A stretch of DNA of 64,000 nucleotides from Nostoc sp. S4 (GTDB lineage Bacteria; Cyanobacteriota; Cyanobacteriia; Cyanobacteriales; Nostocaceae): positions 142,392 to 206,391 of the forward strand of contig JAQYWR010000002.1 in assembly GCA_029379225.1 (NCBI GenBank), given 5' to 3'. The notes under the pieces were generated by a model, which was given only the letters and a program-made list of their open reading frames with translations, was not told where the DNA came from and searched no databases. Each line of letters opens with the position of its first letter. The first letter of the stretch is position 1. The position numbers and the translations under genes were made by a program. Positions 29,414 through 36,704 of this stretch are shown in pieces.

Positions 29414-29840
29414 ATAAGTAGGTGGGTAGGAAAATTTATCGTTGAGGTAAAGCAGGAGGAAAGAGAGTTTTAGTTTAGTTAATCTTTCTTCACATGGTTT
29501 GGTTTTATTGTGCCGACTTACTTAGAGAAATACAGATTAGAAAAAAGCCCTCCGAGCAATACGGGGGCTTTTATAGAAGCAGCTATTTTTAAAATCCAAG
29601 TTCGCACCAAAAAAAGCTAGGTTTTATAGCAGGAGGCAGGGGACAGAAGGCAGTTCTTGCTGGAGGCAAGAGGTAAAAACATTACTCTTGTTGACATTCA
29701 CGCTTGTTATTATGTCCTAAGCTAAGTAAGTCGGCACAATAAAACCAAACCATGTGAAGAAAGATTAACTAGACTAGAACTCTCTTTCCTCCTGCCTCCT
29801 GCCTTACCTCAACGATAAATTTTCCTACCCACCTACTTAT
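29414..29840. mobile_element. MITE-like element with ~112-bp terminal inverted repeats
   Basis: The left arm (29414-29525) and right arm (29722-29840) are nearly perfect inverted repeats. The outer ends read ATAAGTAGGTGGGTAGG and its complement. The right arm carries about 7 extra bases (a duplicated CTCCTGC unit). The 196-bp centre has no ORF and includes a terminator-like hairpin. With no transposase it looks like a non-autonomous element. No clear target-site duplication was found. A degenerate, interrupted single arm lies at 32031-32212. Confidence 0.8.
29543..29572 (+). terminator. intrinsic terminator-like hairpin inside the inverted-repeat element
   Basis: Stem AAAAGCCCTCCG / CGGGGGCTTTT with one bulged base and a 7-nt loop, ending in TTTTA. 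It could end transcription of the NUDIX gene or of the element itself. Confidence 0.7.
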
Positions 29841-29912
29841 ATAACTACGGCTATATCTACAGAGACTATGAAAATTTTGGGAATCGCTCTTACTGGGTAG
29901 AATTATCATAGT

Positions 29913-30704
29913 CTAAATCCAGAGTAAACTTACCCAAGTTTTTATACCGACAATTCCATCAGCTTGTAATCCTTTAGATTTTTGAAAACTAACAATTGCA
30001 TCTTTAACTAAATCAGTGAAATGCCCATCAATGACATCAGTATATAATCCAATATCTTTTAACTGCTGTTGTAATTGTTTTACTCTTAGTCCAGAATCTC
30101 CGAACTGTAAGTCATTAAATCTATTCAAATCAGCTCGACCACTAACACCAGCTACACCAGATACATCACCTTCAAATTGATGGATTAGGTATTGCCCTTG
30201 CCAAGCACTAGGAATACTTGGGTTCTGAGTTCCATAGTGAGCAATCCATAACGGATAATTAGCAAAATCAGATGGATTGCCAAGTTGTTGCCAAAAACTG
30301 GGAAAGGTATAAATAATTGGTTTAATTGGTTTTTGTGTTTGTTGTAAAAGGGCTTTTTCCACTTCTGCTAACCACTGCTTCGCTGCATTAATTACAGCTT
30401 GGCTACTGACTTTGTCAGTTATCTCTACATCCAGAACAGGTGGCAGGTCTCCCGGTTCTAATTTACCTAGAGTTTTTAAGAATTCCTTTGCTTGGTCAAC
30501 TGGGTTAGATGTATGTGGGTGAAAGAAATGATAAGCACCCCGAATAATACCAACAGCTTTCATGGTCTGCCAGTGATGAGCAAAAGCAGAGTCTTTAATA
30601 CTAGCTCCCTCTGTGGCTTTGACAAAGGCGAAGGTTTTACCAGAGTTTTTGACTGCTGTCCAATCTACTCTGCCATCTCGATCGTAAACATCAATTCCTT
30701 GCAT
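29913..30704 (-). CDS. GH25 muramidase with C-terminal peptidoglycan-binding domain
   Basis: A 263-aa glycoside hydrolase family 25 lysozyme. Catalytic barrel (about 1-185): GIDVYDRDG with Asp5, FVKATEG, GAYHFFHP, and the catalytic pair Asp92/Glu94 in PVLDVEIT. A peptidoglycan_binding_1 domain follows (about 195-260, GDSGLRVKQLQQQLKDIGLY ... DAIVSFQKSKGLQADGIVG). I start at the ATG at 30704 because MQGIDVYD directly begins the fold; the upstream 19 codons from a TTG look untranslated. There is no signal peptide, so export would need another route. The role is cell wall cleavage, possibly remodelling or antagonism. Confidence 0.9.
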   Translation of the reverse strand: MQGIDVYDRDGRVDWTAVKNSGKTFAFVKATEGASIKDSAFAHHWQTMKAVGIIRGAYHFFHPHTSNPVDQAKEFLKTLGKLEPGDLPPVLDVEITDKVSSQAVINAAKQWLAEVEKALLQQTQKPIKPIIYTFPSFWQQLGNPSDFANYPLWIAHYGTQNPSIPSAWQGQYLIHQFEGDVSGVAGVSGRADLNRFNDLQFGDSGLRVKQLQQQLKDIGLYTDVIDGHFTDLVKDAIVSFQKSKGLQADGIVGIKTWVSLLWI

Positions 30705-30805
30705 ACAATTTTTTACCTTTTGGAATAGTACAATACTGAACTTATCAGAGGTTCTAATCAAATTTATGCGATTTCCGAATATTTAAGTTAAGTACAGAAA
30801 TTTAC

Positions 30806-31447
30806 TTAAGGTTGAGTACCAACCAGTCGTAATGGAGTCACTCTGACTTTGCCTGTACAAGGGTGGATTTCTTCCGTCAGGGTAAAGTGTTGGTAAGCAT
30901 TAGGAGGCGTGATTTGAATTTTAGTAGATGTTGGGCAGTGTTCCTCTGAGGAGCTAACGTGGTTGTATGCTATCTGAAATGAGGCTTGTGCCCCAGGAGC
31001 TAAAGTTACTTGTTGTCGAGGTTGTTTACTCGAAAAGTAAGTGTCCTGGGAGCGGAGAACTTTAACCCCCTCCAAAGGCCGATCTTTGGCATCCAATAAT
31101 GCTAATCCCGGATAACCGTGTAAGGTACAAGGGAATGAGGCGTTATTGGTAAAGGCGTAGGTGAGTCCAACGTTACCAACGCCAGCATCTTCGGAGACTC
31201 GGCGGACTGATAATTGGCTAGTTTCACAGCGGGTCGGATTTGTGGCAATAGTGACTTGAGAAGTAGGAAGCTCTGTAGTTTTTTCTGTCGCTGTAGGTGT
31301 TGAGGTCAATACAGTTTGCTTCGTCACCTGCTGGGTGCTTGCTGGCAAGGCTTGCGGCTGTTTTGTAACAGAGGAAGAACCGACACAACCAGCAGTCATA
31401 GCAGTTAGGAGCAACAATATACTGCCTTCCAGAATTAGAATTCGCAT
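30806..31447 (-). CDS. DUF4232 lipoprotein
   Basis: A 213-aa protein with a lipoprotein signal: a hydrophobic stretch, then lipobox TAGC with Cys21. A Thr/Ser/Gln-rich linker (about 22-70) precedes a DUF4232 beta-sandwich domain (about 73-205) with C-x-x-S-Q-L-S-V, FTNNASFPCTLHGYPGLALLD and a C-terminal SSEEHCPTSTKIQITPPN. Two Cys pairs may form disulphides. DUF4232 is mostly known from actinobacteria and its function is unknown. It is in the same direction as, and 101 bp upstream of, the GH25 gene, so the two may be co-transcribed envelope functions. Confidence 0.85.
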   Translation of the reverse strand: MRILILEGSILLLLTAMTAGCVGSSSVTKQPQALPASTQQVTKQTVLTSTPTATEKTTELPTSQVTIATNPTRCETSQLSVRRVSEDAGVGNVGLTYAFTNNASFPCTLHGYPGLALLDAKDRPLEGVKVLRSQDTYFSSKQPRQQVTLAPGAQASFQIAYNHVSSSEEHCPTSTKIQITPPNAYQHFTLTEEIHPCTGKVRVTPLRLVGTQP

Positions 31448-31511
31448 ATCTTCTTTTTTGTAGTGAACTACCTACAATGATGCTTAATATACAGTGTAAG
31501 TTTCCAAATTC

Positions 31512-31612
31512 AACCTAATTCAAAATTATTTATTGTTTCAATCAAAGCACTAATAATTCTTAGTTCACTCATTAAATGCCCTGGATGGTCAACCATAATA
31601 AATTCAACTTAT
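31512..31612 (-). pseudogene. decayed copy of the pip 3' end
   Basis: Bases 31534-31605 align without gaps to 34680-34751 (offset 3146) with roughly three quarters identity. On the minus strand the copy reads EFIMVDHPGHLMSELRIISA, against EFIVVPDAGHSMSEPGICSA in the intact enzyme. Beyond this the reading frame collapses. The large lectin-domain gene lies between the remnant and the intact gene. Confidence 0.7.
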
Positions 31613-32464
31613 AGAAAAGCAAAAGCAGAAATTAAAATCTAGATAATAAGTTTTACTAATTTTTTATAAAACGTTTAATTAAATAATAATTCTGTAAGTT
31701 GATATTTTTAGGTTAGTTTTATTATTGGATATTTGATATCAGATAAATGCTCGACTAAACTCTGTTGAATAGCTCCAATGAATTCTATTTATGTAGGCTT
31801 TCGCTGATGACGATAAATTTCCTTAAATCTAGCAAAATTAGTCTCAAAATCCTCAGACATAAAGCTTAATTACTTGAGTTTTTCAACGATAACATTGAAT
31901 TCATCTCACTGAATCTTACTCTCACGCCAAGTAACTTCTAACAACATAGTTGTGCTTATCTTGTTTGATTTGTCAAGTTAATTTATCTTAAATTTAGATG
32001 AGTTTAACCTGGATTTAAGTAGAACTATGTGAAAAAACCAAACTATGTAAATAAAAATCAAATAGGCTAAAACCCTCTTTCCATCTGCTTCCTGCCTCCT
32101 GGTCACTGAACGTACCCCTGCTCTTAAGCAAGCAACGCGTAGCGTCTGGTAGAGAAGCCGAAGTGTGCCTTCTGCCCGATCTTAATAATAAATATTCACG
32201 CCTACCTACTTAGCGATCGCTTATTTTCTACCCAATCTGACAAAATCAGATTGCTTCAGCTAAACTTTTCCTCTTGTCAAAATTATAATTTGTAATTACT
32301 GTAAGTATGCTGTACTCTAAATTCAGTGTGCTTTGGGCGTGATAGTTTGAAAATATCATACCCAGTATCCCCGACTTACGGAATGTATGTGGTTTCAAGT
32401 GATTTCTTGCTGTTTTTTGTCATAAATTTAATTTTCGTACACGTTTATTCAAGAAGCCTCATAT
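31613..32464. other. AT-rich spacer with a degenerate repeat arm
   Basis: About 850 bp. At 32031-32212 it contains a degenerate single arm of the inverted-repeat element (AACCAAACTATGT ... CTCTTTCC ... CCTGCCTCCTGG ... CCTACCTACTTAG), interrupted at about 32105-32175 by a different GC-rich repeat (with CAACGCGTAGCGTCTGGTAG). The rest is featureless AT-rich sequence. The promoter of the lectin gene should lie in its last part. Confidence 0.6.
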
Positions 32465-34483
32465 ATGTTTGAAACAAACTTTTCTGATTTCGATGACTCG
32501 GCTTTGCCTACTGGTTTTCCCTCAAGTCAGAGTCTAGGATCGAACTTAATTCCTAACTTCTTGTCAGCTCAGGCACAGTTAATAAATCCTCAGTCAATTG
32601 CCTTCGTCGATTTAAATATTCCTGACGCACAAAAAATTCTTCAAAATTTAACTGCTGACGTTATTATTCCGCTTTCACCCGAACAAGATAGTATTACGCA
32701 AATCACTCAGACGCTCTCTCATTATGACAATCTTTTAGGGGTTCATGTTATTTCCCACGGCAGCTCTGGGCAACTGAACCTCGGGGATTCTCTAGTCAAT
32801 CTTCAGACACTCAACAGCCGAAGTCAAGATTTACAAACCTGGGCAGATGCCTTGGCGCCTGATGCCGATATCTTGCTCTACGGTTGTGATGTTGCCGCAG
32901 GTACAGTGGGGAGTACCTTTGTTTCCAGATTGGGGCAATTGACTGGCGCTGATGTAGCTGCATCGACAGATCCAACTGGGAATGTATCTCAAGGTGGCAA
33001 CTGGGTACTGGAGTACGCAACTGGTGCAATTGAATCTCCTCTAGCCATTAAGCCTTCGCTTTTAAACACCTATAATGGGCTATTGGCTAGCTTTGATTAC
33101 ACTAATTTTGCGAGTACGAGTGGACTCAAACTTAACGGTAGTTCGGCCCAGTTTGGTACTGCACTGCGTTTGACTCCAGCCTCTACATCTCAGGCGGGTA
33201 GTGTTTTCTATACCACTCCAATTGCCTTGAATGCTAACACCTCCTTTCAAACCCAGTTCCAATTTCAATTGAGAGGTGGAACTCTTGGTTCGGATGGATT
33301 TACCTTTGTGCTGCAAAATAGTGCAGCAAAGGCCAATGCTAAAGGTAGTATCGGTGGCAATTTAGGCTATGGCGGGACTCTCACCCCTATTACTGAAAGT
33401 TTGGCGATTAAGTTTGACACTCATAAGAATGCAACAGATCCTAACAACAACAATATTGCGGTGCTGCGAGATGGTAATGTGAACGCTGCGCTTGCAACCA
33501 CTAGTACTGTAACTGATTCAAACTTAGGTACGCCAATCGATCTCAACTCTGGTACGCCAATAAATGCTTGGATTGAGTACAATGGCAATACCGACAAACT
33601 GGATGTTTTCCTTTCCGAAAGTTCGACTAAACTTGCAACCGCCAAAGCAGCACTTTCCTACCAGATTGATTTGACTTCTGTTCTCGGTTCCCAAGCGTTT
33701 GTTGGCTTTACTGCTGGGACGGGAGCTAAATTTAATGCTCAAGATATTAACAGTTGGAAATTCGAATCCAATAATGATAGTGATGGCTCAACTGGTAATG
33801 ATAGTGATGGCTCAACTGGTAATGATAGTGATGGCTCAAGTGGATTAATAGGCTATTGGAAATTTGAAGAAGCAGCAGGTAATACTGTTTTAGATAGTTC
33901 TGGTAAAAATAATAATGGATCGTTGATTAATTCGAGTAGAACGGTTGGGTTATATGGCCAAGCTCTTGAAGTGAGTGGAAAGAATAGCTCCCATGCCAGT
34001 ATACCTGCTTCAGCTACTCTTAACTCTATGACTAATCAACTCACTGTCTCAGCTTGGGTACGTCCAAATGGTCAACCAGTGGGTTTTCATGCTGTTGTAA
34101 ATAGACAGATTGGCACTCTTATTCATCCCGATCAATTCTTTTTGGGGTTTGGTCCTAAGAATCAAGTAACTACCTATAAATGGGAAATAGGCACTACAAA
34201 TGGTGAAGCTAGTGTTTACAAAGGTACACCAGCTAGCGATCGCTGGGTACATATGGTAGGGACATACGATGGCAGTACAATCAATCTTTATGTTGACGGT
34301 GTGCAAATTGGTAGTAGCCCGCTTACTGGCAACATATTAGTAGATAACAATCCAGTAACTATTGGTGCAGCGGAAAACTATGCTGATGGGAGACCATTGG
34401 GTGACCGTTTCAATGGATTAATTGATGAAGTCCGCATCTATAATCGTGCTTTGAGTGCGACTGAAATTAAAAACTTACCGTGA
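32465..34483 (+). CDS. large DUF4347, L-type lectin and LamG-like protein
   Basis: A 672-aa multidomain protein, probably surface-located or secreted. Residues about 43-205 form a DUF4347 domain (IAFVDLNIPDAQKIL, GVHVISHGSSGQLNLGD, LYGCDVAAG). Residues about 208-435 resemble a legume/L-type lectin (FGTALRLTP, DGFTFVLQNS, LAIKFDTHKNATDPNNNNIA). An Asp/Gly/Ser linker with three NDSDGSTG-type units follows, then a concanavalin-like LamG domain (about 463-672; YWKFEEAAGNTVLDSSGKNN ... FNGLIDEVRIYNRALSATEI). DUF4347 often begins very large cyanobacterial adhesins (family knowledge). There is no cleavable signal peptide, consistent with a non-Sec exporter. Carbohydrate binding is inferred. The gene lies between the decayed and intact pip 3' ends. 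Confidence 0.85.
   Translation: MFETNFSDFDDSALPTGFPSSQSLGSNLIPNFLSAQAQLINPQSIAFVDLNIPDAQKILQNLTADVIIPLSPEQDSITQITQTLSHYDNLLGVHVISHGSSGQLNLGDSLVNLQTLNSRSQDLQTWADALAPDADILLYGCDVAAGTVGSTFVSRLGQLTGADVAASTDPTGNVSQGGNWVLEYATGAIESPLAIKPSLLNTYNGLLASFDYTNFASTSGLKLNGSSAQFGTALRLTPASTSQAGSVFYTTPIALNANTSFQTQFQFQLRGGTLGSDGFTFVLQNSAAKANAKGSIGGNLGYGGTLTPITESLAIKFDTHKNATDPNNNNIAVLRDGNVNAALATTSTVTDSNLGTPIDLNSGTPINAWIEYNGNTDKLDVFLSESSTKLATAKAALSYQIDLTSVLGSQAFVGFTAGTGAKFNAQDINSWKFESNNDSDGSTGNDSDGSTGNDSDGSSGLIGYWKFEEAAGNTVLDSSGKNNNGSLINSSRTVGLYGQALEVSGKNSSHASIPASATLNSMTNQLTVSAWVRPNGQPVGFHAVVNRQIGTLIHPDQFFLGFGPKNQVTTYKWEIGTTNGEASVYKGTPASDRWVHMVGTYDGSTINLYVDGVQIGSSPLTGNILVDNNPVTIGAAENYADGRPLGDRFNGLIDEVRIYNRALSATEIKNLP
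33773..33844 (+). repeat. 24-bp in-frame repeat x3 in the lectin gene linker
   Basis: Three almost identical 24-bp units encoding NDSDGSTG between the lectin-like and LamG-like domains. The third differs at one base (Thr to Ser). This is a flexible acidic linker that could bind calcium. Confidence 0.95.
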
Positions 34484-34522
34484 AATAGTTTACTAATCGA
34501 AGAAAACAAAGGTATGGACAAG

Positions 34523-34553
34523 TTTAGTTAGGGAATAATATTCCCTAACTAAA
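34523..34553. terminator. bidirectional terminator between convergent genes
   Basis: A perfect 15-bp inverted repeat (TTTAGTTAGGGAATA and its complement around a single A) lies between the convergent lectin and pip genes, with A/T tracts on both sides. Confidence 0.75.
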
Positions 34554-34649
34554 AATCTATTGAGGGCATCGGTAAAAGGGTAAGGTAATTAGATTGTTAT
34601 GAAGATTATTACAGCTTAATACAAGACAAAAACATTAGTAAAATCAACA

Positions 34650-35603
34650 TCAGCTGATTAAGTTGGCAAACTTATCTGTTGCTTCAATTAAGGCACTGCA
34701 AATTCCTGGTTCGCTCATTGAATGTCCGGCATCAGGAACCACTATAAATTCGGCTTCGGGCCAAGCGCGATGCAATTCCCAAGCTGATATCATCGGGCAG
34801 ACTACATCGTAACGTCCCTGAACGATTACAGCCGGGATATGGCGGATGCGGTCAATATTTAAAAGTAATTGTTCTTCGGTTTCAAAAAATCCCTTATTCA
34901 TAAAGTAATGGCATTCAATCCGAGCAAAAGCTGAGGCAAATTCATTTTCACCAAACTTTTGCATCAGTTCTGAATCAAAAAAAAGTCTACTTGTACTAGC
35001 TTCCCAGATTGACCAAGCACGAGCTGCTGTCAGTTGAATATCTAAATCTGGACTGGTCAAGCGTTTATAATATGCTGCAATTAGATCTTCACGCTCATCT
35101 ATAGGAATTGGTTTTAAATATTCTTCCCAAGCATCAGGAAAAATATAGCTAGTGCCTTCTTGGTAGAACCAACGCAACTCTTTTTGTCTGAGCATAAAGA
35201 TACCACGAAGAATTAATCCCGTGCATCGAGAGGAATGGGTTTGACTGTAGGCTAATGATAAAGTGCTACCCCAACTACCACCAAAGACTGTCCATTTTTC
35301 TATACCTAAATGTTGGCGCAGTTTTTCGATATCGCTGACTAAATCCCAAGTAGTGTTTTCGCGTAATTCAGCATGGGGTTTACTTTGACCGCAACCGCGT
35401 TGGTCAAACATCACCAGCCGCCATTTTTCTGGATGGAAATATTGACGATAAAAAGGTGGACATCCACCACCAGGCCCTCCATGTAGCAAAACAATGGGTT
35501 GACCTTCGGGGTTACCTGACTCTTCAAAATGGATAGTATGTAGGTCAGAAACCTGCAAATTTCCTTCTCGGTAAGGCTCGATCGCTGGGTAAAGTTCTCG
35601 CAT
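34650..35603 (-). CDS. pip: proline iminopeptidase (alpha/beta hydrolase)
   Basis: Removes N-terminal proline from peptides. 317 aa, the normal length. Oxyanion segment LLHGGPGGG (39-47), nucleophile Ser110 in GGSWGSTLSLAY, acid Asp in GRYDVVCP (about 266), and His in PDAGHSMSEP (about 294). The N-terminus MRELYPAIEPYREGNLQVSD is typical. The gene is intact and isolated. A decayed copy of its last ~75-100 bp lies 3.1 kb away at 31512-31612, beyond the lectin gene. Confidence 0.95.
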   Translation of the reverse strand: MRELYPAIEPYREGNLQVSDLHTIHFEESGNPEGQPIVLLHGGPGGGCPPFYRQYFHPEKWRLVMFDQRGCGQSKPHAELRENTTWDLVSDIEKLRQHLGIEKWTVFGGSWGSTLSLAYSQTHSSRCTGLILRGIFMLRQKELRWFYQEGTSYIFPDAWEEYLKPIPIDEREDLIAAYYKRLTSPDLDIQLTAARAWSIWEASTSRLFFDSELMQKFGENEFASAFARIECHYFMNKGFFETEEQLLLNIDRIRHIPAVIVQGRYDVVCPMISAWELHRAWPEAEFIVVPDAGHSMSEPGICSALIEATDKFANLIS

Positions 35604-35822
35604 TTTAGATATCCTATCAGCAATACAATCATAGCGATCGCTATGATTTTATGTAACTTCCAAACAAAAAATTTATGAGCATCTAAATAATAAATGAAAC
35701 ATACCTTGAAAAGCTAATTAATGGACAAGTATAAGGGACTATCAGTTATGATGGGCGACTGTATCACACAATTCGGATTTATAAATCTGGAAATTTTAAT
35801 TGCTTATCAGGTGAGGAGGGTT

Positions 35823-36257
35823 ATGGATGAAGTCGTCAAAAAATTAGCTGCATTGGGTTTACCTGGAATGATTTTAGCGCTGGCAATGGCAGCTACAAAA
35901 TTTACAGGTAGTGCTGCCATCACCGCTGCTTTAACTTTTCTTGGTGGGCCTGCGGGAATGCTGGGTGGAATTGCTGTTTTGGGACTAATAGGTTTGATTA
36001 GCAATGCTTTGGCCAAAGTAATTTTGGAAGGCTTTTTAATAGGTATTTATAGCCAGCGACGAGAGACTGAATCACAGACAAAGCTTCTTAAAGAAATTGA
36101 TTTTTTGCTATTGTTTGACCGCAATCTCAAAGCAAGGCTCAAAGCTACTGTAAAAACTGAGGGAGTAAATGTCACTAAAGAGGTAATGGCTATTTTAGAA
36201 AATGTCCCAGGCATGACTCACGCGCATCAGATTTTAAGAGTTCTAATCCCATCATGA
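35823..36257 (+). CDS. hydrophobic glycine-rich helical protein, unknown family
   Basis: A 144-aa protein from the ATG at 35823, which has AGGAGG just upstream; the frame is open back to 35721 but the upstream codons are probably leader. The first half is a string of small-residue hydrophobic helices (LPGMILALAMAATKFTGSAA, FLGGPAGMLGGIAVLGLIG), suggesting two membrane helices of glycine-zipper type. The second half is a charged helical region with LLFDRNLKARLKATVKTEG. No family was recognised. Its stop overlaps the ATG of a 56-aa protein (ATGA), so the two form a coupled pair that may act together at the membrane. Confidence 0.65.
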   Translation: MDEVVKKLAALGLPGMILALAMAATKFTGSAAITAALTFLGGPAGMLGGIAVLGLIGLISNALAKVILEGFLIGIYSQRRETESQTKLLKEIDFLLLFDRNLKARLKATVKTEGVNVTKEVMAILENVPGMTHAHQILRVLIPS

Positions 36258-36424
36258 GACTGAGAGATGGAACAGTGGTGAGAACATGGAAAAACCCCGT
36301 TGGTGTTGACCACGTTTTTTTAAGCGATCGCAATCACAAAATGATTTACGGCGGGTTTGTCGGTTGGATTCACAGTCAAGGTTTAAATCAGGCGTTAGAT
36401 TGTATTAGAAGAGACTTTACTTAA
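36254..36424 (+). CDS. 56-aa protein coupled to the hydrophobic protein
   Basis: A short gene starting in the ATGA overlap with the previous stop. The product begins MRLRDGTVVRTWKNPVGVDH, continues VFLSDRNHKMIYGGFVGWIH and ends with a helix NQALDCIRRDFT. The composition is that of a normal folded protein and the frame is closed cleanly by TAA. The family is unknown. The 4-nt overlap supports co-translation and argues for a real gene despite its size. Confidence 0.6.
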   Translation: MRLRDGTVVRTWKNPVGVDHVFLSDRNHKMIYGGFVGWIHSQGLNQALDCIRRDFT

Positions 36425-36704
36425 GAGAGTAAAAATTATGTTTGATATTGCGGTTTACTAGGAAATCCTGTATTTCCCTGATTAAGCGATCGCAAATTCT
36501 GTAAATGCTCGTTTACTAAGATGACGGAAGCCTAAAATAATATTGGTTTTGGGGATACCTACTGCCAACAAGGCGATCGACAATCACCAAGTCGCTGCTG
36601 TCTTCTTGAACCCAGATTTTACTCTTTCAGTAATTTATCTCAGTACGTTTGAATTTTATTTATATAAAAGCTACTGTAGTCTTCCTGTCAAGGATTTTTA
36701 ATAA

